From contig CAZHVS010000012.1 in NCBI GenBank assembly GCA_964536015.1, positions 1 through 64,000 on the forward strand: a DNA stretch of 64,000 nt, in the 5' to 3' direction. The stretch comes from CAZHVS01 sp964536015. Lineage in GTDB: Bacteria > Bacteroidota > Ignavibacteria > Ignavibacteriales > Ignavibacteriaceae. This document shows, piece after piece, positions 53,285 to 61,568 of this stretch. The position numbers and the translations under genes were made by a program. Numbering within the stretch: position 1 is the stretch's first letter; each line of letters starts with the position of its first letter. The notes below the pieces were generated by a model. The model ran no database searches, was not told where the DNA came from, and saw nothing but the letters and a program-made list of their open reading frames with translations.

Positions 53285-56200
53285 TTATTCGTTCTTAAAT
53301 AATTTTATGATTTGTTTACAAAAAGAAATTAAAAAATCAAGAGATGCTTCGGGAGTGTTAAATTCGTTTTGGATCGATAATTTCATTACATCCTTCGCTT
53401 GCTGAAATTTCACTTCGTTTTTATATTCATCAAGAATAAATCTCATAAGCTCAAGAAATTTTGATTTATAATAATCTTCTTTTTCTCCGCGGGGAAGTAT
53501 AATGAAAATATTTTTTCGTTGAATTATGATTCTTTCAAACAAAGCTTTTGAAGCATAATATTTAAGTTTTGCAACCTGCATTAATCTTTGAACAAGAATC
53601 GGGAATTCACCATATCTATCTTTAAGCTCTTCTTTTATTTCCTCTAATTCTTCTAAAGATTTAACCGCATAAAGTTCTGTGTAAAAACTTAATCTATCCA
53701 TTTGTTCCGGCATATAATTAACCGGAATCCCTATTTCGAAAAACGTATCAATTGTTGGGTCCGTTTTTTCTTTCTGCTTCGGAAGATTTTCAAAAACATC
53801 TTTAAATTCTTCATATTTTAATTCTTCTACCGCTTCATTTATTAATTTAACATAAAGTTCAAACCCAATGTCATCAATAAATCCTGTTTGTTCAACTCCC
53901 AGTAAATTTCCGGCACCACGTATTTCAAGATCTCTCATAGAAATATTAAAGCCTTCTCCCAGGTCAGTGAACTCTTCTATTGCCTGAAGACGTTTGATTG
54001 CTTTTTTATTCATTGCATCAAGTGATGGCACAAGCATATATGCATAAGCCTGTTTATCGCTTCTACCAACCCTTCCCCTTAGTTGATGCAACTCCGAAAG
54101 GCCAAACCGGTCTGCTCTGTTAACAATAATTGTATTTACGTTTGGAATGTCGATACCACTTTCGATAATTTTAGTTGAAAGAAGCACATCATATTTTCGA
54201 TTCAGAAAACCATGAATAACATTCTCAAGCTGCGAAGCAGTCATCCGTCCATGAGCAATCCCGATCTTTAATTCCGGCATATATTTAAGCAGGTATGATG
54301 CTATCTTGTCAATTGATTGAATCCTGTCGTGAACAAAATAAACCTGTCCATTTCTGCCAAGTTCATTGTTTATCCAGTTTTTTATTTTATGAATATCGAA
54401 AGTTTCAACCATTGTATAAATTGGCTGTCTGTTTGGCGGAGGCGTTGCAATAATTGATAAATCTCTTGCCCCAAGAAGCGATAAGTTTAATGTTCGTGGA
54501 ATAGGTGTGGCTGTTAAAGTTAATGTATCAACATTTACTTTGTAAGAACGTAAACGTTCTTTAGCTATCACTCCAAAGCGATGTTCTTCATCAATAACAA
54601 GCAAGCCAATATCTTTAAACTTTACATCTTTTGAAAGAAGTCGGTGTGTTCCAATCACAATATCAATCTTGCCATTTTCTAATTCAGCAATAATTTCCTT
54701 TTGTTTCGCTTTAGATTGAAATCGTGAGAGCATTGCAATTTTTACAGGAAATTGTGACAGTCTATCCGAGAAAGTATTAAAATGTTGTTCGGCAAGAATT
54801 GTTGTAGGAACAAGAACCGCAACCTGCTTTCCATCCTGAACCGCTTTGAATGCTGCTCTAACAGCTACTTCAGTTTTTCCAAAACCAACATCTCCGCAGA
54901 CAAGCCTATCCATCGGGTGTGTTGCCTGCATATCAGTTTTAACATCTTCTGTAGCTTTTGATTGATCAATTGTATCTTCATAAATAAATGAAGCTTCTAA
55001 TTCTTTTTGCCAAACTGTATCTTCACTAAAAGAAAAACCAGAAGCTGATTTTCTTTTTGCGTAAAGAACAATTAATTCTCTTGCTGCTTCTTTAATTCTT
55101 TTCTTTGCACGTCTTTTGGTATTTATCCACTCAGTAGAACCAATTGTTGCCAGTGTTGGAGTAAACCCCTCTTTTGAAGAATATTTTTTTACAAGATGTA
55201 AATAGTTAAGATTTACATAAACAACATCACCCTGCGCATAAAGCAGTTTCATCGATTCCTGTTCTGCCTCACCAATTTTGATTGTTTCCAATCCAATATA
55301 TTTACCAATTCCATAATCTTCGTGAACAACATATTCATTGTTTTTTATTGCAGCTAATTCCCTGTTCCGGTTTCTTTTTATTATTTTGTGTGAAGGAAGT
55401 TTTTTTCGGTAAGGTTTATTAAAGATCTGGTAATCTGTCAGGACAAGAATATTTTCTGTCTTATTAATAAATCCTTTATTGATTGCTAAAGTAATAACTT
55501 GAATTTTGCCATCATCAATAAAGGAAGCAAGAACATCGTTCAAATCGCTTAATAGTTCTTTCATTCGTTTTGTTTGAAGTTCATTTTCGGTTGTAATAAA
55601 AATGCTATAACCGCTATCTGAATAATGAAACAACATCTCTTCAAGTTGTTTATAATTGGAATTGATTGATGGAACTTCCGAGAAACCGAGCTCAGTTATT
55701 TCCGTTCCAAGAGCAAGTTCACGCTCAATAAGCCATCTTGCATTTTTAAATTCTGAAAAAAAATCTTCTTGTTTTATTACATCATTGTCTTTATAGGAAA
55801 TAGAACTATCGTCGTCCTGCAATGAAAGAGTATCGGTTAAGTCATCTGCAGTTCTTTGGGAAAGAATAATTTTATCCATTTCATATTGATTACAAATAAT
55901 CACGGGATTTGTTAAATAACTGAAAATATTTGTATAAGTTTCCTTTTTTTCTCCTTCATCCATTTTTCCCGCAAGAGTTACTTCGTCAATCTGTTGTGTC
56001 GACCTTTGATTATCGGGATCGAAATAACGCATTGATTCAATGAAGTTTACATCAAACTCTATTCGTACCGGCATCTTTTCGCTGTAAGACCAGAAATCAA
56101 TTATTGAACCGCGGACAGAATAATCTCCCGGCATCTCAACAAATTTATCTTTGGTATAATGCAAAAGATTTAAATATTCCAACAGGTCATCATAATTCAA

Positions 56201-56590
56201 ATCACCGCCGGCAGAAATTCTCGTAATGTTCTGTTCTATTTCTTTCTCTGAAGGCAATTTAAGGGTGAGCAATTCATATGTAGAGATTAAAACAAATTTT
56301 TCTTTTCGTTTTATTTCAATAATTTTTTCCTGTTTGACTTCACTCTCAAAATCAGTGAATAGAATTATTTCATTTATACCAAGTATGTTTAGTTCCACAT
56401 TAAGTTCCTGTGCTTCACAAGCTGTTGGGACAATTATTACGCTCTGGCTTATGCTTTCAAATAAATCGGCGATGAATAAACTTTTTGAAGAACCTGCAAA
56501 AGATGAGCAATTGAATATAGTCCTTCCACCTTCGTTAAGCATTTTACGAAGTTTGTTAAACACCCTGAGCTTTAGAACTTTCTCGTTCAA
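53285..56590 (-). CDS. mfd: Transcription-repair coupling factor
   Basis: This 1101-residue SF2 translocase removes stalled RNA polymerase and recruits UvrA. An N-terminal UvrB-like region has MPGDYSVRGSIIDF. The RNA-polymerase-interaction domain (NNEYVVHEDYGIGKYIGL), the helicase core (GDVGFGKTEVAVRAA, DEEHRFGV, TATPIPRTL, QLRGRVGRSDKQAYAY) and a C-terminal TRCF domain follow. The first codon is TTG at 56590 with no clear SD; a GTG at codon 10 is an alternative. Confidence 0.96.
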   Translation of the reverse strand: MNEKVLKLRVFNKLRKMLNEGGRTIFNCSSFAGSSKSLFIADLFESISQSVIIVPTACEAQELNVELNILGINEIILFTDFESEVKQEKIIEIKRKEKFVLISTYELLTLKLPSEKEIEQNITRISAGGDLNYDDLLEYLNLLHYTKDKFVEMPGDYSVRGSIIDFWSYSEKMPVRIEFDVNFIESMRYFDPDNQRSTQQIDEVTLAGKMDEGEKKETYTNIFSYLTNPVIICNQYEMDKIILSQRTADDLTDTLSLQDDDSSISYKDNDVIKQEDFFSEFKNARWLIERELALGTEITELGFSEVPSINSNYKQLEEMLFHYSDSGYSIFITTENELQTKRMKELLSDLNDVLASFIDDGKIQVITLAINKGFINKTENILVLTDYQIFNKPYRKKLPSHKIIKRNRNRELAAIKNNEYVVHEDYGIGKYIGLETIKIGEAEQESMKLLYAQGDVVYVNLNYLHLVKKYSSKEGFTPTLATIGSTEWINTKRRAKKRIKEAARELIVLYAKRKSASGFSFSEDTVWQKELEASFIYEDTIDQSKATEDVKTDMQATHPMDRLVCGDVGFGKTEVAVRAAFKAVQDGKQVAVLVPTTILAEQHFNTFSDRLSQFPVKIAMLSRFQSKAKQKEIIAELENGKIDIVIGTHRLLSKDVKFKDIGLLVIDEEHRFGVIAKERLRSYKVNVDTLTLTATPIPRTLNLSLLGARDLSIIATPPPNRQPIYTMVETFDIHKIKNWINNELGRNGQVYFVHDRIQSIDKIASYLLKYMPELKIGIAHGRMTASQLENVIHGFLNRKYDVLLSTKIIESGIDIPNVNTIIVNRADRFGLSELHQLRGRVGRSDKQAYAYMLVPSLDAMNKKAIKRLQAIEEFTDLGEGFNISMRDLEIRGAGNLLGVEQTGFIDDIGFELYVKLINEAVEELKYEEFKDVFENLPKQKEKTDPTIDTFFEIGIPVNYMPEQMDRLSFYTELYAVKSLEELEEIKEELKDRYGEFPILVQRLMQVAKLKYYASKALFERIIIQRKNIFIILPRGEKEDYYKSKFLELMRFILDEYKNEVKFQQAKDVMKLSIQNEFNTPEASLDFLISFCKQIIKLFKNE

Positions 56591-56666
56591 ATTTTACGAA
56601 ATAATTATTTAATGCGCTACTAAAATACGACAACATCCATTGTTATTTTATGAAAATACTTTGGAT

Positions 56667-56694
56667 TTGAATTTTAATTTAAAAACATTATATT
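56667..56694 (+). promoter_or_regulatory. Putative promoter of the arsenic operon
   Basis: TTGAAT (56667-56672) and TATATT (56689-56694) are 16 bases apart, and the -10 element overlaps the start of the operator palindrome. That is the expected layout for ArsR repression. The resulting leader would be only about 15 bases. Confidence 0.5.
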
Positions 56695-56711
56695 TCGTTA
56701 AACAACGAAAT
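56692..56711 (+). promoter_or_regulatory. ArsR operator palindrome
   Basis: ATTTCGTT-AAAC-AACGAAAT is a perfect 8-bp inverted repeat ending 5 bases before the arsR ATG, at the spot where an ArsR dimer would block the promoter. A second copy of one arm, AACGAAAT, occurs at 57081-57088 with a weaker left arm (ATTCG), between arsR and arsC. Confidence 0.75.
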
Positions 56712-56716
56712 GAATT

Positions 56717-57064
56717 ATGTTAAAACAACAACAAAAAATCTATAAAGCTCTGTCAGATAGCAACCGCATTCGCATATTAAGAATGTTAAAAGAAAAAAAT
56801 CTATGCGTCTGTGAAATCACCGCAATGTTAAAGCTTGCAACTTCAACCGTATCAAAACATCTTAGCATACTTAAAGAAGCAGGCTTTATTGTTGAATTTA
56901 AAGAAGGCAAGTGGGTTAATTATATGATTAACACTCGTTCCGATAATCCATTGATTGCCTCTAATCTATCTTTGCTTAATATCTTAATAGATTCTGACGA
57001 GCAAATAAAAAAAGACAAGGAAAATTTAAAAACTATTGACAGAAAAAATCTTTGTTGTACGTAA
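56717..57064 (+). CDS. arsR: ArsR-family arsenic-responsive repressor
   Basis: The product is a 115-residue winged-helix repressor. The metalloid site is N28-L-C30-V-C32-E at the start of the DNA-binding helices, as in E. coli ArsR (ELCVC). The recognition helix is STVSKHLSILKEAG. A further C-terminal pair, CC just before the last Thr, could add a third thiolate ligand. It is expected to bind the palindrome directly upstream and be released by As(III). It leads an eleven-gene or longer run on the plus strand. Confidence 0.93.
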   Translation: MLKQQQKIYKALSDSNRIRILRMLKEKNLCVCEITAMLKLATSTVSKHLSILKEAGFIVEFKEGKWVNYMINTRSDNPLIASNLSLLNILIDSDEQIKKDKENLKTIDRKNLCCT

Positions 57065-57102
57065 AAACGATTCGATACATAACGAAATAGAAAGAGGTCA
57101 GA

Positions 57103-57522
57103 ATGAAAATATTAATTTTGTGTACAGGTAATTCGTGCCGCAGCCAGATGGCTGAAGGATTTTTAAAATCATTTGATGATAAGCTCGAAGTTTTTAGCGC
57201 TGGAACGAATCCTGCTTATAAAGTTAGTTCTCATGCCATTAGGGTAATGAAAGAAATTGGAATTGATATATCTGCAAATAAACCGAAGGATGTTTCCAAT
57301 TTCCTGGGCGAATCATTTGATTATGTTATTACCGTTTGTGATAATGCAAAAGAAACCTGTCCTGTTTTTTCGGGGAAAGTAACTAAGCGACTGCATATTG
57401 GTTTTGAAGATCCTGCAGAAGCTGAAGGCACAGAGGAAGAAGTACTTGTTGTTTTTAGAAAAGTGAGAGATGAAATAAAAAATGATTTTTTCAATTTCTA
57501 CGTAAATGAAATAAAAAAGTAA
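57103..57522 (+). CDS. arsC: Arsenate reductase, thioredoxin-coupled (LMW phosphatase type)
   Basis: The product is a 139-residue enzyme that reduces arsenate to arsenite. The P-loop is C7-T-G-N-S-C-R13 and the redox pair lies at C79 and C86 in VCDNAKETCPVF, matching the S. aureus-type three-cysteine relay that is recycled by thioredoxin. It has a good SD (AAAGAGG) and lies 38 bases after arsR, with an operator-like half-site in between. The nearby thioredoxin-like genes are candidates for its reductant (inference). Confidence 0.93.
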   Translation: MKILILCTGNSCRSQMAEGFLKSFDDKLEVFSAGTNPAYKVSSHAIRVMKEIGIDISANKPKDVSNFLGESFDYVITVCDNAKETCPVFSGKVTKRLHIGFEDPAEAEGTEEEVLVVFRKVRDEIKNDFFNFYVNEIKK

Positions 57523-57542
57523 AATTTAGAAAGGATAAGACT

Positions 57543-57794
57543 ATGTTGAAAATTAAAGTTCTTGGCTCGGGTTGTGCAAACTGTATAAATCTTGAAAAGC
57601 TATGCAGAGAAGTTGTCACCGAAAACAGTATTGATGCAGAAATAGAAAAGGTAACTGATTTTAATGAAATTATGAACTATGGAATAATGATGACCCCAGG
57701 GTTGGTTGTAAATGAAAGAGTAATTCATAGTGGTAAATTGCCTACAAAATCAACTTTAACTCAGTGGCTAATTAATGAACTGGCAAAAGACTAA
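57543..57794 (+). CDS. Mini-thioredoxin, redox-active disulfide protein
   Basis: The product is an 83-residue cytosolic thioredoxin-fold protein of the TM0996/MTH895 type. Its CxxC is C11-A-N-C14, and the cis-Pro strand is in YGIMMTPGLVVNE. It has a clear paralogue at 63562 (CKKC) at the other end of the island. SD GAAAGGA is about 7 bases upstream of the ATG. Proteins of this type commonly sit beside arsenic and other metal permeases, where the CxxC may reduce ArsC or bind As(III). Confidence 0.85.
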   Translation: MLKIKVLGSGCANCINLEKLCREVVTENSIDAEIEKVTDFNEIMNYGIMMTPGLVVNERVIHSGKLPTKSTLTQWLINELAKD

Positions 57795-57825
57795 TTATTT
57801 AGTTCAAACAATAGGAGAAAATAAA

Positions 57826-58374
57826 ATGGATAATTCAAAAGAATGGCATTGGTTTAAAGGAGGAATATTCGTTTCTCTTTTGTCTGTTGCTACATATTTT
57901 ATTTTTGCAGCAATTGCTGAAAGGAACTACCCTTTTGGTATAACAGCAGGGTTCGGTTTTATTGCCGGAAAATTTGGCTCTTTGTTCGAAGCGTTAAACA
58001 ATAATCCGGCAATAAAAAGATATACTGAAAAGCCTGATGCATTTATCGAATTTTTTATTTTAATAGGAATAATATTAGGCGGTTATACTGCAAAAAAAAC
58101 ATCAGGCACTTTTTCTGTTGAAAACATTCCTGCGGTTTGGGAAAAATATCATGGTAAAAACCCGATAAAAAGATATTTATTTGTTTTTGCCGGAAGCATT
58201 TTGTTGGGTTATGGCGCTGCATTATCAAGTGGTTGTACAACAGGAAATATTCTTCAAGGCTGGGCACATCTTTCATTAGGTAGCATAGTTGCCGGTGCTT
58301 CGTTTTTTGCTGCAGGAATTTTAGTTGCAAGAATTCTTTATCCTAAAATAGGAGCGAACAATGATCATAATTAA
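57826..58374 (+). CDS. YeeE/YedE-family membrane protein, first half-protein
   Basis: The product is 182 residues with about four membrane segments. It contains LSSGCTTGN (C137), the cysteine motif of the YeeE/YedE (DUF395) sulfur-transport family, whose full-length members such as thiosulfate transporter TsuA are about twice this size. The longer frame from 57775 runs through the previous gene. AGGAG sits 8 bases before the ATG at 57826. Its end overlaps the next gene by 14 bases, so the two halves are likely made together and could form one transporter. Confidence 0.85.
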   Translation: MDNSKEWHWFKGGIFVSLLSVATYFIFAAIAERNYPFGITAGFGFIAGKFGSLFEALNNNPAIKRYTEKPDAFIEFFILIGIILGGYTAKKTSGTFSVENIPAVWEKYHGKNPIKRYLFVFAGSILLGYGAALSSGCTTGNILQGWAHLSLGSIVAGASFFAAGILVARILYPKIGANNDHN

Positions 58375-58903
58375 TATTCTTTTCGGCTTAATTGTTGGAT
58401 TCCTCTTTGGATTTATTCTTTCTAAAACCGGTATAACAAAATATCCAAGAGTAATAGGAATGCTTTTATTAAAAGATTTTAAAATTCTTAAGTTTATGTT
58501 AACAGCGGTAACCTCTTCTTTAATTTTGTTCCATTTATTCGGAGATTTAGGTCTATTAAAAGTTGCTCCTAAAAATCTTGATTGGGGAAAACTGGTTGGG
58601 GGTTTATTATTCGGAACAGGAATGGGATTACTTGGTTATTGTCCCGGTACAATGGCTGCTAGAATTGGAGAAGGAAAGAAGGAAGCTGTCTTTGCATTCT
58701 TTGGTATGGCATTTGGAATTTTTATATATGCTCTAACCATCAAACCTGTTAAAGAAACATTTTTATCGTCTGAGATAAATGGAGATATTTTCCTTCAACT
58801 TGGTTTGAATAAATGGTTAGTGATTCTTCCCGCTGCGGCTCTTTTTATTGGAATAATTTATTTTGTTAATAAAAAAATCAGCGATAACAATCATATATTT
58901 TAA
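58361..58903 (+). CDS. YeeE/YedE-family membrane protein, second half-protein
   Basis: The product is 180 residues with about four to five membrane segments. It carries the second family motif LGYCPGTMAAR (C94). Together with the overlapping upstream gene it makes up a split YeeE/YedE transporter with one cysteine motif in each part. Known members move thiosulfate or related sulfur compounds. A role in thioarsenate or sulfide supply for arsenic handling is inference from location only. SD AGGAG is 8 bases upstream. Confidence 0.85.
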   Translation: MIIINILFGLIVGFLFGFILSKTGITKYPRVIGMLLLKDFKILKFMLTAVTSSLILFHLFGDLGLLKVAPKNLDWGKLVGGLLFGTGMGLLGYCPGTMAARIGEGKKEAVFAFFGMAFGIFIYALTIKPVKETFLSSEINGDIFLQLGLNKWLVILPAAALFIGIIYFVNKKISDNNHIF

Positions 58904-58911
58904 GGATTTAA

Positions 58912-59679
58912 ATGGAAAATATATCTATAGGCTTTATCGGTGGTGGCAGAATAACTAAGATTTTCTTTCGACGTTTATCCAAAGATGAAAAATATGCGGA
59001 TTTTTGCGTGAGTGATTGTAATGAGGAATTACTATCTTTTTACAAATCATCTAATGTTGAAACAACTTCAGACAACAATATTCCTGCAAAAAGAGACATT
59101 GTATTCATAGCATTGCATCCCCCTGTTTTTATGCAAGTTCTCGAAGAAATAAAAAATTCTTTTAGTGAAAAAACTATTTTAATTTCTTTAGCACCAAAGA
59201 TTACTATTGAAAAAATGTCAACTCAATTAAATGGACATAAAAAAATTGTTCGTTCAATTCCTAATTCACCAACAATGATTGGTCTTGGATATAATCCCTT
59301 ATCTTTTTCTAAAAATTTTCCTTCAGATGAAAAAAAGATTGTTTTCGAACTATTTGAAAACTTTGGAAAATGGTTTGAAGCTGAAGAAAATAAATTAGAA
59401 GCATATGCTTTAATTACAGCTATGGGTCCAACATATTTTCAATTTCAGTATAAGAGACTATTTGAACTTGCAAAGTCTTTTGGAATGAATGAACAGGAAG
59501 CAAGGGAAGGAATATTTAATATGTTGATTGGAACAGCAAATCTTGTGTTTAATAGCAAATTCAATTATGATCAAGTCAACGACTTAATTCCTGTGAAACC
59601 ACTTGAAGATGACCACGAGAAAATTGAAAATATTTTTAATAATAAATTATTACCGCTTTTTAATAAACTAAAGAACTAG
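58912..59679 (+). CDS. ProC-like NAD(P)-binding dehydrogenase
   Basis: The product is a 255-residue protein. The Rossmann motif is GFIGGGRIT (7-15). PNSPTMIGLGYN matches the substrate loop region of pyrroline-5-carboxylate reductases, and a helical dimerisation-like domain follows. It is divergent from proline ProC, and its substrate is unknown. Its place between the sulfur-transport pair and acr3 is unexpected. SD AAGGA precedes the ATG by 6 bases. Confidence 0.75.
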   Translation: MENISIGFIGGGRITKIFFRRLSKDEKYADFCVSDCNEELLSFYKSSNVETTSDNNIPAKRDIVFIALHPPVFMQVLEEIKNSFSEKTILISLAPKITIEKMSTQLNGHKKIVRSIPNSPTMIGLGYNPLSFSKNFPSDEKKIVFELFENFGKWFEAEENKLEAYALITAMGPTYFQFQYKRLFELAKSFGMNEQEAREGIFNMLIGTANLVFNSKFNYDQVNDLIPVKPLEDDHEKIENIFNNKLLPLFNKLKN

Positions 59680-59684
59680 AAACC

Positions 59685-60725
59685 ATGGAAGCTATAACAA
59701 AAAAACTCTCATTCCTTGACAGATATCTTACGCTCTGGATTTTTCTTGCAATGTTTATTGGAGTGTTTTCTGGTTATCTGTTTCCAGGAATTGTTGATTT
59801 CTGGAATTCATTTCAGAGCGGGACAACAAATATTCCCATTGCAATTGGTTTGATTTTAATGATGTACCCACCGCTCGCCAAAGTTAAATACGAAGAGCTT
59901 GGTGACGTTTTCAAAAATGTGAAAGTACTTACTTTGTCTCTTGTTCAAAACTGGATAATCGGACCTATTCTTATGTTCTTTCTCGCAATAATTTTTCTTC
60001 CGGATTATCCCGAATATATGGCGGGATTGATTTTGATTGGGCTTGCAAGATGCATTGCTATGGTAATTGTGTGGAATGAACTTGCAAAAGGAGATACTGA
60101 ATATGCAGCGGGTCTGGTTGCTTTTAATTCAATTTTCCAGGTTTTGTTTTTCTCTGTTTATGCTTATGTGTTTCTAACCGTTTTTCCTTCCTGGTTAGGA
60201 TTAAAGACATTTGCTGTTGATATTACAATTGGACAAATAGCTGAATCCGTTTTCATTTATCTCGGCATACCATTCATAGCCGGTATGATTACACGCTTCA
60301 CTCTACTAAAACTAAAAAGTAAAGAGTGGTACGAGAAAAAATTTATTCCTAAGATTTCGCCTATTACCTTAATCGCTCTGCTATTTACAATTGTTGTTAT
60401 GTTTTCTCTTAAAGGCGAATACATTGTAAAAATTCCAATTGACGTAATAAGAATAGCAATACCTTTGGTGCTTTATTTTGTAATTATGTTTTTTGTTTCG
60501 TTTTATATGGGACAAAAAGTTGGAGCTGATTATGCAAAAACTGCAACGCTCTCCTTTACTGCGGCCAGCAACAACTTTGAACTTGCCATTGCAGTTGCAA
60601 TTGCTGTATTTGGAATAAATTCAGGTGAAGCTTTTGCTGCTGTTATTGGTCCGCTAGTGGAAGTACCAGTATTAATTAGTCTGGTCAATGTTGCCATTTG
60701 GTTTAAGAAAAAAATCTTTGTTTAA
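59685..60725 (+). CDS. acr3: Arsenite efflux transporter, ACR3 family
   Basis: The product is a 346-residue permease with ten expected membrane segments that exports As(III) from the cytosol. The conserved TM4 cysteine is C123 in GLARCIAMVIVWNEL. The TM9 Glu lies in TAASNNFELAIAVAI, and the protein ends with GPLVEVPVLISLV. It starts 5 bases after the dehydrogenase stop. It belongs to the ACR3 rather than the ArsB family. Confidence 0.95.
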   Translation: MEAITKKLSFLDRYLTLWIFLAMFIGVFSGYLFPGIVDFWNSFQSGTTNIPIAIGLILMMYPPLAKVKYEELGDVFKNVKVLTLSLVQNWIIGPILMFFLAIIFLPDYPEYMAGLILIGLARCIAMVIVWNELAKGDTEYAAGLVAFNSIFQVLFFSVYAYVFLTVFPSWLGLKTFAVDITIGQIAESVFIYLGIPFIAGMITRFTLLKLKSKEWYEKKFIPKISPITLIALLFTIVVMFSLKGEYIVKIPIDVIRIAIPLVLYFVIMFFVSFYMGQKVGADYAKTATLSFTAASNNFELAIAVAIAVFGINSGEAFAAVIGPLVEVPVLISLVNVAIWFKKKIFV

Positions 60726-60750
60726 AATTTATTAATATGCTGGGTTAAGA

Positions 60751-61560
60751 ATGAAAACTGAAAATAAGCTTAAGGACATTGTTAAAGAAAAATATGGAAA
60801 AATAGCTTTCGCTGCTAAATCTACTGGATGTTGTAATTCGTCAACTTCCTGTTGTAACAATTCTTCAAGCGTTGAATTTATTATGATAGGAGATGAGTAT
60901 AAAAATTTAAACGGGTATGTCCCCGATGCGGATCTCGGTTTAGGTTGTGGTTTGCCAACTGAAGTTGCTGGCATTAAAGAGGGAGATATAGTTTTAGACC
61001 TTGGTTGTGGTGCTGGTAATGATGTTTTTATTGCTCGTTCTGTTGTCGGAGAAAAAGGAAAAGTTATCGGTATTGATATGACCGCTGAAATGATTGAGAA
61101 AGCAAAGAATAATAATTCATTGACTAATTTTGATAATGTTGAATTTCGACTTGGAGAAATTGAATCTCTGCCAGTTGATGATAATTCTATAGATGTTGTA
61201 ATAAGCAATTGTGTCCTTAATCTTGTTCCTGATAAAGAGAAAGCTTTTAAAGAAATTCTAAGAGTACTTAAACCCGGGGCTCACTTCTGTATTTCTGACA
61301 CAGTATTAAATGGAGAATTACCGGAAGAATTTAAAAAATCAGCCGAGTTATACACGGGTTGTATCTCTGGTGCACTAAAAAAAGATGATTATTTAAATAT
61401 CATTTTCAAAACTGGTTTTAATAATGTCGAAATAGTAAAATCAAAAGAAATTAATTTACCGGAAGAAATTTTGCAAAAACATCTTTCGTCAGATGAATTA
61501 AAACAATTTAAGAAAAATAGCGTGGGAATTTTCAGCATTACCATAAAAGGAAAGAAGTAA
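60751..61560 (+). CDS. arsM: Arsenite S-adenosylmethionine methyltransferase
   Basis: The product is a 269-residue cytosolic enzyme that methylates As(III) to mono-, di- and trimethyl forms. The SAM motif is DLGCGAGND (83-91). The three catalytic cysteines of ArsM have counterparts at C66 (GLGCGLP), C154 (ISNCVLNL) and C204 (YTGCISG). The N-terminus carries two Cys pairs (27-28 and 34-35), as in many bacterial ArsM. It is followed by a permease that can export methylated arsenicals. Confidence 0.94.
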   Translation: MKTENKLKDIVKEKYGKIAFAAKSTGCCNSSTSCCNNSSSVEFIMIGDEYKNLNGYVPDADLGLGCGLPTEVAGIKEGDIVLDLGCGAGNDVFIARSVVGEKGKVIGIDMTAEMIEKAKNNNSLTNFDNVEFRLGEIESLPVDDNSIDVVISNCVLNLVPDKEKAFKEILRVLKPGAHFCISDTVLNGELPEEFKKSAELYTGCISGALKKDDYLNIIFKTGFNNVEIVKSKEINLPEEILQKHLSSDELKQFKKNSVGIFSITIKGKK

Positions 61561-61568
61561 ATTTTATT

